From NCBI GenBank assembly GCA_963991145.1, contig CAXDOZ010000083.1, forward strand, positions 1-10,518: a stretch of DNA of 10,518 bases, in the 5' to 3' direction. The stretch's first letter is position 1. Each line of letters begins with the position of its first letter. This document shows, piece after piece, positions 1 to 7,600 of the stretch. The notes below the pieces were generated by a model. That model made no database searches. It was given only the letters and a program-made list of their open reading frames with translations, and was not told the origin of the DNA. Both the position numbers and the translations under genes were made by a program. Source of the DNA: CAXDOZ01 sp963991145 (lineage in GTDB: Bacteria > Bacteroidota > Bacteroidia > Chitinophagales > JABDMM01).

Positions 1-23
1 CGTCAGATGTGTATAAGTGACCG
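1..23 (+). other. Probable Illumina Nextera transposase adapter remnant at the sequence edge
   Basis: The first 17 bases (CGTCAGATGTGTATAAG) match exactly the 3' part of the Nextera read-1 transposase adapter as I know it. Continuing to base 23, 21 of 23 positions agree, with mismatches at 18 and 22. This is library-preparation sequence and not genome, so the window start is an assembled contig end. On the minus strand the interrupted gene happens to stay open through it, adding false residues (about HLYTSD) to the end of its translation. Confidence 0.85.
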
Positions 24-529
24 GCGGCTTCCCAGTTCCAGGCATCTAGATGAACTACTGAGCTCGAACCCGAGATCCTTCCACCAGTTGGTGCTACCTG
101 GGCGATCATGATTCCATTCGATCTCACAGTGCTCGATACTCTTGAATCGGTGTTGTATGCAATTAACGAACGAACGTTAGGGTTCATTCCTCCAACTTCA
201 TTCTCATCGTGTGTGGCGCGAACCGCGCCGATCTCAACCAATCCGAGCTGAGTGTTTGTAGCGATCAAACCGGGATATACATCTTTACCCTGGCAATCGA
301 TCACCTCAAATTTCTCCATATCAATACGCATGGTAGTAGCATCGCCAACAATGGTAAGCTTGCCATCTTCGAATGCAATTGCAGAGTTTTCGATCACCTC
401 GCCATTACCGAGATGAGCTTTTCCATTCATCAAAATGATGGGTTTGTCCTGAGCTGGTCCAGGAGCTGGAATCTGCGCGAATAGCGGCGCAGAGATCAAA
501 ATCAGAATAAATATTTTAAGCGCTTTCAT
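1..529 (-). CDS. Exported amidohydrolase-like protein, N-terminal fragment lacking the His-x-His metal motif (partial)
   Basis: This is the first ~170 residues of an amidohydrolase-superfamily protein of the imidazolonepropionase-like type, cut by the left edge. ATG at 529 gives a signal peptide (MKALKIFILILISAPLFA, cleavage before Q19), so the protein is probably periplasmic or secreted. Residues 31-80 form the N-terminal beta-sandwich typical of the fold (IILMNGKAHLGNGEVIENSA, then FEDGKLTIVG). The segment that should hold the first metal-binding His-x-His reads PGLIATNTQLG (87-97), with Asn92-Thr-Gln94 in place of the histidines. The block NPNVRSLIAYNTDSR (116-130), APTGGRISGSSSV (146-158) and LDAWNWEA is conserved in Bacteroidota relatives, as I recall them. 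The gene lies 21 bases downstream of the large amidohydrolase and is probably co-transcribed. There is no strong ribosome binding site. The last ~6 residues come from adapter sequence. The missing histidines suggest a non-catalytic partner or a changed metal site. The C-terminal half is not visible, so this remains open. Confidence 0.85.
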   Translation of the reverse strand, partial: MKALKIFILILISAPLFAQIPAPGPAQDKPIILMNGKAHLGNGEVIENSAIAFEDGKLTIVGDATTMRIDMEKFEVIDCQGKDVYPGLIATNTQLGLVEIGAVRATHDENEVGGMNPNVRSLIAYNTDSRVSSTVRSNGIMIAQVAPTGGRISGSSSVVHLDAWNWEAAGHLYTSD

Positions 530-550
530 AAGCTGAATTTCTTTTGATGT

Positions 551-3500
551 TTAGTGATGGTGTTCTCCGCTTGCTTCAAGTCCTAAATCGGCGCAGCCAT
601 AAGTGTACTTCATCGTGCGCTTTGCCTTCTGTGTCGATGATCCACCATTTTCAGCATCGATCATTTCCTGGATCAAACGATTACGCTCATTTTGGATCCA
701 GGCGGTCATTTCGTCTTCTTTATCGCGGTCGTAATAGCGAACACCATCAACCCAGGTCTTTTCCGCAACTGCGTAAATGGAAAGTGGATTGTCTGACCAA
801 AGAACCACATCAGCGCTCTTGCCCACTTTAACACTTCCCATCTGATCATCGAGATGAAGCATTTTAGCTGGGTTCAGGGTGACCATTTTCCATGCTTCCT
901 CTTCTGTCATTCCACCGTATTTGATCCCTTTGGCAGCTTCCTGGTTTAGGCGGCGACCCATTTCAGCATCATCTGAATTGATAGCGGTATTAACACCCAT
1001 CTTGGTCAAAAGTGCCGCGTTATAAGGGATCGCATCAATCACCTCATACTTATATGCCCACCAATCAGAGAAAGTAGATGCGTTTACACCGTGAGCTTTC
1101 ATCTTATCGGCAACCTTATATCCTTCAAGAATGTGCGTGAAGGTTCCCATTGTGAAACCAAATGAATCAGCTACGTGCATCAACATATTGATCTCCGACT
1201 GAACATAAGAGTGACAGGTGATATAGCGCTCGCTTTCGAGGATCTCAAGTAGAGTTTCCAATTCTAGATCCTTTCTCAAAGGAGCTCCATCGTAGCCTCT
1301 TTGTCCGGCTTTTTCTTTTAACTCGCCGTACTCTTTTGCTTTCGTGAAGTAGTTGTAGAAAGTTTGCTCTACACCCATTCTGGTTTGAGGGAAGCGAGTA
1401 GTGTTGTTATCACCCCAGTTTGACTGCTTAACATTTTCGCCAAGGGCGAATTTGATGAAGCCATCTGCATCGGAGATCTTCATTTCCTCAGGTAACTTAC
1501 CCCATCTGAACTTGATGATTCCAGACTGTCCGCCAATTGGATTAGCAGAACCGTGGAGCAATTGAGCTGCCACAACCCCACCGGCTAGCTGGCGATATAG
1601 ATTTACATCTTCTGAGTTTACTACTGATGCAATGCTAACCTCAGCAGAACTTGCCTGTCCGCTTTCGTTAACTCCATAGCTAATCGCTATATGGCTGTGC
1701 TCATCAATGACCCCAGCAGTGAAGTGCTTCCCGGTTCCATCAATGATCTCTGCTCCTTCAACAAAGATGTTTTCTGCGATCTTATTGATCTTTCCATCTC
1801 TCAGGTAAACCGAGTAGTTCTCCAGAATTCCCTCCTCTTCATTGGTCCAAACAGTCACGTTTTTAATAATTACGTGATCCTCCTCAGGGGCCTCTTCATA
1901 TCCATAGGCTGTGAAAGGATAGATAACTGGCCCAAGTGTATCCATGACCACCTCTTCTCCATCTCCCTCTGTGTCCTCCGTGCCCTCTGTGGTTTCTTCT
2001 TCTAACTCTTCCGGACTAGCCTTGATTCCATAAGCGGCCCAGTCGTGCCAGTTGCCATCAGGATCCTGACCAGAACCACCCATCGTAGCGGTTTCCATGC
2101 TCACGGTTCCACTTAGTCTGAACATACCTTCCATGCCCAGATCGGTGCCGTCAAATTGAATGGAGATCAGGTCTGCATTGCGATCGTACTTGACTTTGAT
2201 CTTTGTACTATCATCAATTACGATCTTCATTTTCTCTTTTCCCGGGTCGCCTTTGATCAGCATATCAACTGCAATCTCATCACCAATTTCCATCATGAAC
2301 TTTCCGGTTGGAGTTGCTGTAGGCTGATCCTTGTATTTGTATTGATTACCATTTACCCATGTCTGGTAGATCTTGGTATCCTCTTCAAAAAGGTTTCCAT
2401 CTGTGATAATGAAGTTTGCTATTTGTCCATTCTCAAGACTTCCAAGATCATTCGACAGATACATCCAATCAGCAGGGATAGTGGTAAGCGCTGCAAGAGC
2501 ATCCTCTTCAGAAAGACCGGCTGAAACAGCTTTTCTAAGGTTATCCATGAAGGCATCAGGATCATCGTCAGAGGTGAATGCGAAAGGAACACCTGCTTCT
2601 GCGAGCATTCCCGCATTGTAAGGAGCTAGCTCCCAATGCTTCATTTGCTCTAATGTTACCAGATCAGCATCCCATGGATCCTTTACAGAATAAGCATCTG
2701 GAAAACTCAAAGGAACGATCATTCGATTTCCGTAAACCGCAATGTCTTCTGCTCTTCTATATTCAGTGCCATCACCTTTAATGATATAGTCTACTCCAAA
2801 CTCATCTCCGATCTTTTGGATCCTGAAAGTGTTCAATAGGTCATCACCTTCAAATACAGCTGGGAGTTCTCTGTTCTTTTGGAACTCTTCAAGACTGATA
2901 TTGTATTCTGCAGCGTCTCCGCCCGCCTGATACCAATCACCATCGTAATAAGTTTGACGAAGAAGAGCAATCGACCCCATTAATGAGGTTGGGTAGCTCA
3001 TACTTGTGATCTCTCCCGGATCGAAAGAGAAGAAGGCAGCTGTTTTTGAGTTTACAAGGATCTGATTCTCGCTTTCATCACTCAAGAGAACGGTAGCACC
3101 GGTTCCTCGTACGATTCCATCCATGCGATGCGAAACAACTGCTCCGAATCCCATCTTGCGATATTTCTCAGCTTCTTTTTTGTTACCTGAGATACCCATG
3201 TAATTGTGATGCTCCGGCATTAGAGCGTCATTCCATGCATAAGCACCTTCTTTGGGAGAAGTGAAAATTTGAGGATCGTCCCATCCCTGATCACTCTTCT
3301 TGTACTCTGCTGTTCCGTAATTGGAATAGATGTCGATGAAGGCCGGATAGACCATCATCCCTTCCATGTTTACTTCAACTGCACCATCGGGAATATTGCT
3401 TCCTGATTTCACTGAAACAACACGTCCTTCCTTGATCACAAGGGTAGCATCTTCAATTAATGTCTTGGGATTTACCTGCACATCCACCCCGGTAATAGCA

Positions 3501-3613
3501 TAATGACCCTGACGGAAATCATCTACTCCATTGGTAGGGTAAGTGCCCATTTGCGCTGAAAGGCAAAGGCTTAGAAATAGAAATAAATAGCTTGAAAGTA
3601 TTTTTTTGCCCAT
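551..3613 (-). CDS. Exported tandem-domain amidohydrolase (one apparently active half, one degenerate half)
   Basis: A 1020-residue exported protein with two amidohydrolase-superfamily halves, about twice the usual length. The ATG at 3613 is preferred to an upstream in-frame ATG at 3706 because it places a clean signal peptide first (MGKKILSSYLFLFLSLCLSA, cleavage before Q21) and avoids running deep into the divergent gene. The N-terminal half (about 35-430) keeps the beta-sandwich, the late FTSDDDPDAF segment (346-355) and the closing GSLENGQIANFIITDG (391-406). Its metal site, however, reads PAFIDIYSNYG (90-100), with Tyr96-Ser-Asn98 in place of His-x-His. An acidic linker (about 534-560, many Glu, Asp and Thr) follows. 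The C-terminal half (about 578-960) has GVIDEHSH (H639, H641), ITCHSY (H801), TFTH (H827) and NSDD (D881), a full set of candidate metal ligands. It also has the GSVKVGKSADVVLWSDNPL ending. It should hydrolyse a cyclic amide, peptide-like or related bond, but the substrate cannot be read from sequence. The tail ends in EHHH. The gene leads an operon with the degenerate partner downstream. Confidence 0.9.
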   Translation of the reverse strand: MGKKILSSYLFLFLSLCLSAQMGTYPTNGVDDFRQGHYAITGVDVQVNPKTLIEDATLVIKEGRVVSVKSGSNIPDGAVEVNMEGMMVYPAFIDIYSNYGTAEYKKSDQGWDDPQIFTSPKEGAYAWNDALMPEHHNYMGISGNKKEAEKYRKMGFGAVVSHRMDGIVRGTGATVLLSDESENQILVNSKTAAFFSFDPGEITSMSYPTSLMGSIALLRQTYYDGDWYQAGGDAAEYNISLEEFQKNRELPAVFEGDDLLNTFRIQKIGDEFGVDYIIKGDGTEYRRAEDIAVYGNRMIVPLSFPDAYSVKDPWDADLVTLEQMKHWELAPYNAGMLAEAGVPFAFTSDDDPDAFMDNLRKAVSAGLSEEDALAALTTIPADWMYLSNDLGSLENGQIANFIITDGNLFEEDTKIYQTWVNGNQYKYKDQPTATPTGKFMMEIGDEIAVDMLIKGDPGKEKMKIVIDDSTKIKVKYDRNADLISIQFDGTDLGMEGMFRLSGTVSMETATMGGSGQDPDGNWHDWAAYGIKASPEELEEETTEGTEDTEGDGEEVVMDTLGPVIYPFTAYGYEEAPEEDHVIIKNVTVWTNEEEGILENYSVYLRDGKINKIAENIFVEGAEIIDGTGKHFTAGVIDEHSHIAISYGVNESGQASSAEVSIASVVNSEDVNLYRQLAGGVVAAQLLHGSANPIGGQSGIIKFRWGKLPEEMKISDADGFIKFALGENVKQSNWGDNNTTRFPQTRMGVEQTFYNYFTKAKEYGELKEKAGQRGYDGAPLRKDLELETLLEILESERYITCHSYVQSEINMLMHVADSFGFTMGTFTHILEGYKVADKMKAHGVNASTFSDWWAYKYEVIDAIPYNAALLTKMGVNTAINSDDAEMGRRLNQEAAKGIKYGGMTEEEAWKMVTLNPAKMLHLDDQMGSVKVGKSADVVLWSDNPLSIYAVAEKTWVDGVRYYDRDKEDEMTAWIQNERNRLIQEMIDAENGGSSTQKAKRTMKYTYGCADLGLEASGEHHH

Positions 3614-3627
3614 GTTGGCTAATTTTG
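3593..3627 (+). promoter_or_regulatory. Candidate Bacteroidota-type promoter for the alpha/beta hydrolase gene
   Basis: TAATTTTG at 3620-3627 matches the Bacteroidota -7 consensus TAnnTTTG exactly. A TTG at 3593-3595 lies 24 bases upstream, slightly beyond the usual spacing for the -33 element. Transcription would begin near 3634, leaving a leader of about 20 bases before the ATG at 3654 and excluding the upstream in-frame ATGs at 3606 and 3612. The -7 box sits in the leader of the divergent gene. Confidence 0.5.
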
Positions 3628-3633
3628 AGGCGA

Positions 3634-3641
3634 CTAAAATA
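3634..3641 (-). promoter_or_regulatory. Weak candidate -7 box for the tandem amidohydrolase operon
   Basis: On the minus strand, TATTTTAG (3641 to 3634) matches seven of eight positions of TAnnTTTG and lies 20 bases before the ATG at 3613. The nearest usable TTG is only 15 bases further upstream, shorter than the usual spacing. The call is tentative. The promoter has to lie in or beyond this 40-bp divergent gap, possibly overlapping the start of the hydrolase gene. Confidence 0.3.
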
Positions 3642-3653
3642 AGTCTTAAAACA

Positions 3654-4463
3654 ATGCAATTTTCTTCTCCTACGGGAGTATCGGGATATTTCGAGCAACA
3701 GGGCACCGGCGAGAAGGTTGTTCTCGTGCATGGATTTACAGCTGATGGAAGGTCTCTAGAGAGGATTGCGAATATTCTCTCAGAGCGTTATGATGTGCTT
3801 GTTCCTGATATGCCAGGTACAGAGAGATCAGATCTTACTCCTAATGGTTGGGAATTGGAGGACTTCGCTAAATGGCTGAAAGACCTGACTTTAGAAGTTT
3901 GGAATGGGGAACCATTTTCCTTTTTCGGACATTCAATGGGAGGATATATCGGTCTGGCTTATGCTGAAATGTTTCCAAAAGATTTAAAGGCCTTCGGCCT
4001 GATACTAAGCCGGGTTTTTGAGGACGGAGAGGAGAAGAAAGCAGGGAGAAGAAAACTGATCGACTTTGTAGAAAGAAATGGAGCAGAACCGATCGTAAGA
4101 GATTTATATAAGTTGATATTCAATGATTCATTCAGGACAGAGCACCCTGATGTGATCGAGTTTTTTGTAGAAACAGCCAAGCGATTTCCAAAAGAAGGAA
4201 TAATGAGGGCAGCAGAGGCCATGTTGAATCGGCCCGGAAGGGCCAGGGTATGGGAAGAGCTTGAATGCCCTAAATTATTACTGGCTGGCGCTGAGGATAA
4301 ACTAATAGACAGAGAAACGAATCTTCGTCAGGCTTCCCTTTCAGACAATTCCCTCGTATTGATAGAGGAGAACATGAGTCATATGGGAATCGTAGAAGAA
4401 CCTGAGAGAGTGGCTGAGATTATTGACCGATTTTTGGTTCAATCATTGATAGATAGAGATTGA
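3654..4463 (+). CDS. Alpha/beta hydrolase fold protein
   Basis: A 269-residue cytoplasmic alpha/beta hydrolase; no signal peptide or membrane segment is seen. The core begins at VVLVHGFTADGRSLE (22-36), where HGF supplies the oxyanion-hole region. The nucleophile elbow is GHSMGGY (92-98, Ser94). D215 in LLAGAEDKLID is the likely acid and H243 in ENMSHMGIVEEPERV the likely base. Residues about 117-200 form the helical cap, with a charged stretch FEDGEEKKAGRRKLIDFVE seen in many Bacteroidota hydrolases of this type. The family includes esterases, peptidases and C-C hydrolases, and nothing here fixes the substrate. The ATG at 3654 is chosen over in-frame ATGs at 3606 and 3612 because the latter overlap the divergent gene's start and a consensus -7 box lies at 3620-3627. 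The gene is monocistronic as far as visible, being divergent from the amidohydrolases and separated by 157 bp from the next gene. Confidence 0.88.
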   Translation: MQFSSPTGVSGYFEQQGTGEKVVLVHGFTADGRSLERIANILSERYDVLVPDMPGTERSDLTPNGWELEDFAKWLKDLTLEVWNGEPFSFFGHSMGGYIGLAYAEMFPKDLKAFGLILSRVFEDGEEKKAGRRKLIDFVERNGAEPIVRDLYKLIFNDSFRTEHPDVIEFFVETAKRFPKEGIMRAAEAMLNRPGRARVWEELECPKLLLAGAEDKLIDRETNLRQASLSDNSLVLIEENMSHMGIVEEPERVAEIIDRFLVQSLIDRD

Positions 4464-4522
4464 CAAAGTGGCAAGCACCTTCGCCAAGGCTATGGTGCTC
4501 AATGAATTGACAAAATGACAAA
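4459..4522 (+). repeat. Imperfect 17-bp direct repeat in the intergenic region
   Basis: ATTGACAAAGTGGCAAG at 4459-4475 recurs as ATTGACAAAATGACAAA at 4506-4522. The copies agree at 14 of 17 positions, all three differences are A/G, and the copies start 47 bases apart. Each is followed by a similar CCTTC...CCAA stretch, so the repeated unit may be about 30 bp. The first copy overlaps the stop codon of the hydrolase gene. Function is unknown; it could be a local duplication or a regulator-binding pair. Confidence 0.45.
4474..4499 (+). terminator. Weak hairpin just after the alpha/beta hydrolase gene
   Basis: AGCACC (4474-4479) pairs with GGTGCT (4494-4499). Inside the loop GCC (4483-4485) can pair with GGC (4488-4490) across a symmetrical internal loop. 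It starts 10 bases after the stop codon, where a terminator would be expected, but no run of T follows. It may be a weak terminator, an mRNA-stabilising 3' structure, or chance. Confidence 0.3.
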
Positions 4523-4573
4523 CCTTCCCAGCCAATTGAAGACAAAGATTTTGACAGAAGACTGTAAAATAGA

Positions 4574-4606
4574 TTGATTAGCACTAAACCAAATGGCCAT
4601 AATTTG
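4574..4606 (+). promoter_or_regulatory. Tentative promoter for the large secreted protein gene
   Basis: TAATTTG at 4600-4606 is one base short of the Bacteroidota -7 consensus TAnnTTTG. A TTG at 4574-4576 lies about 23 bases upstream. The start codon at 4621 would leave a leader of only about 10 bases, which is short. No better candidate is seen in the 157-bp gap. Confidence 0.28.
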
Positions 4607-4620
4607 AGTCTATAAAGCAA

Positions 4621-7600
4621 ATGCGCATAGTTCAAACCCTAATTCTAAGCACATTCATCCTGCTTTTCAGCATTGAAGCGGGCGCTACCCACATTGTGGG
4701 AGGGGTAATTAACTATGTCTACAATGGTAATGGAAATTACACCTTTACCATGCGTATTTACCGGGATTGTACCAGTTCTACGCAGTTTGACGGTGCTGTG
4801 GGATCAAGCACTCCGGCTGCTCTGGTATCGATCTTTCCCGACAACAGCACGATTTCTGTATTAGATTTTCAATTGACAAACCCTGCAGTTCAATCTGTAA
4901 ATCCACCGATTAACAATCAATGTCTGGTTATCCCTCCTAATGTATGTGTGGAGGAAGGAACCTACACCTGGAATGCCAACATCCCAAATGGTAATGTTGG
5001 ATATTACGTGGTTTACGAGCGCTGCTGCCGTAACGGTTCGATCAATAATCTTTTGAATCCGGGAGCACAGGGAGGAACCTATTGGGCCTATATCCCACCA
5101 AGAAATACTCAGGGAAACAATAGCAATCCGGTCTTCAATAATTTCCCACCGCTATTCATCTGTCAAAATGCTCCGCTGCTTTTCAATCACAGCGCAACCG
5201 ATCCTGATGGAGATAGCTTAGTATATGAACTTTGCGACCCTTTCCAGGGAGCTTCTCAGGCAAGCCCGGCACCTGCGCCATCGGCACCACCATTTACAAA
5301 TGTTCAGTTCACTGGAGCTTATAATGCTCAGGATCCACTTGGACCTCCAGTTGCCCTAAGCATTGATCCAAACACTGGAATTCTTACCGGGACTCCCGGA
5401 ACGATCGGTCAATTTGTAGTTGGAGTTTGTGTAAGAGAATACAGGAACGGACAGCTTCTGAGCACGACTCTTAGAGATTTCCAGTTCAACGTAACGAATT
5501 GTAACATTCCAATTGCCAGAATTCCGAGTATCAATATCAACCCGAATACTGGTATTGGTGACTTCTTTGTGAGCTGTAATACGCTGGATGTAAACTTTGT
5601 GAATCAATCTGCCGGGGCAGTTAGTTATCGCTGGAATTTCGGCGATCCAACCACTCAGGCAGATACTTCAAACCTCACTAACCCTAGTTACACATATCCT
5701 GATACTGGAACTTATCTGGTCACTTTGATTGCCATTAATGCTCAGGGTTGTGCTGATACAACTTATGCCTTTGTTCAATTGTACCCATTCCTAAATGTAA
5801 ACTTCACCGGGGCGGATGTTTGTCTTGGAGAGTCAATCGGATTTCAGGACTCGACCGTCTTTACGGCAGGCCAGATCAACACCTGGGCCTGGAATATGGG
5901 AGATGGTACATTCTATAACACCCAGAATGTAAACCATACGTATGCCGCTCCAGGAACCTATACGGTGGTTTTAAGTGTCACCACAAATCGGGGTTGTAAT
6001 GATCAGTTCACGCGGACCTATACCGTCCATCCACAACCAAACATGTCTTATACACCTCCCAACCCGAAATGCGTTGGTGAGCCTCTGAACTTTACGAATA
6101 CCAGTACCGGAGGACCAACTACTTATAGTTGGAGTTTTGGAGATGGGACTGGAAGTGCTCTGCAAAATCCGGTCAAGACCTATAACAACTCAGGTCCTTT
6201 CAATATCACCTTTGTGGGTTCCACTCAATTTGGATGTGTTGATACGCTAAGAAATGTGCTGGTAGTTGATCCGCTTCCAACGGTTACAATGGGCGACGAT
6301 ACTCTTGTTTGTCCATTTGAGCCTGTACCACTGTCAGCTGCTGGAGGAGTAAGCTATACCTGGTCTCCGGCTGCAACATTGAATAATTCCAACATTGCAA
6401 ATCCGGTTGCCACTCCAACTGGTAACATCACCTACACGGTTACAGTCACCGATGGAAATCAATGTCAGAATACAGGAACGCAATCTGTAACCTGGTTGCC
6501 AATCCCACCAATTGATGCAGGTCTTGATACTTCAGTTTGTTTGAATCCTTCACCTTTCAGGTTCAGGGATAGTGTGTTATTGAGTGCGACGGGAGGATTT
6601 AATTACACCTGGTCGCCGCCAACTGGTTTGAACACTACGAATGGAGCAAATCCTTTGGCCAAGCCGCCAAACACTATCACATACTATGTTACTGGTGTAG
6701 ATACAAATGGTTGTTTTAATACAGACTCGGTTCTCGTAGTTGTGCTTGATCCTTCTCTGGATCTGATTCTTGAAACAGATACTGCCATTTGCCAGGGTGA
6801 TTCAACACCATTGACAATTGCGGATCAGGGAACAATTACTCAATACATCTGGAATCCGAACCTATTTTTATCAGACGACTCAACAAGAAGTCCATTCTTC
6901 TTTCCTCAGGATACGCAGGATTATATCCTTTATGTAGAGAATTACTGCTACACAAAAGAGGATACTGTTACCATAAATATCCTCCCTCTTCCCTCAATCA
7001 GTACTACCAGACTAGATTCTATTTGCTTTGGTGAGAGTTATCAAATGTCTGTAAGTGGAGGCCAGTTTTATTTCTGGGATTTTGATCCTACGCTAAGCGC
7101 TACAAATATTGCAGATCCGGTGGCTACGCCGATTGTAAATACAGAATACTTCGTAACAGTTACAGATACCTTCGGATGCTCATCAAGAGATTCAATTACG
7201 ATTCTTGTCTACCTGCTTCCGAATATTCAAATTGGATTTGTGCCTGATTACATCTGCCGGGGAGACAGTCTTGAGCTTACTGCAACAGGAGGGATCAATT
7301 ATAGCTGGTCACCAGCGAATCAAACTTTAAATCCGAATTTAGCTACTACTCTTGCCATTCCTTTAGACACAACCAATTTCATTGTAGAAGGGGATAACAT
7401 TCACGGCTGTATAAACTACGATAGCGTCAGAGTCAATGTGCAGCAACCCGTGAGGGCAACTGCTGAGCCAGATACAATGATCTGTGCGGGCGAAGATGTT
7501 CGACTTTTGGCCACAGGAGGAACTTATTATTTATGGGAACCCGATCTGTACTTAAGTACACCAAATGTTCCAAGTCCGATGGCTACTCCACAGGCATCAA

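Noticed and set aside
551..562. C-terminal HHH of the amidohydrolase as an engineered tag
   Set aside because: Only three histidines are present, in a natural genomic context with an operon partner 21 bases downstream. It is more likely ordinary sequence.
1691..2005. Plus-strand open frame opposite the amidohydrolase linker, with other plus-strand frames inside 551-3613
   Set aside because: They lie opposite a long well-supported coding sequence, have no recognisable motif and no start context, and are antisense shadows.
3551..3613. The T-rich stretch near 3601-3607 as a terminator
   Set aside because: It encodes the Lys-Lys of the signal peptide of the minus-strand gene and has no adjoining hairpin.
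3606..3653. Upstream in-frame starts (3606, 3612) for the alpha/beta hydrolase
   Set aside because: They overlap the start of the divergent gene and lie upstream of or within the predicted promoter. The added residues do not belong to the conserved fold.
3614..3706. Longer form of the tandem amidohydrolase starting at the ATG at 3706
   Set aside because: It would add 31 residues ahead of a clear signal peptide and overlap the hydrolase coding sequence by over 50 bases. The ATG at 3613 begins directly with the signal peptide.
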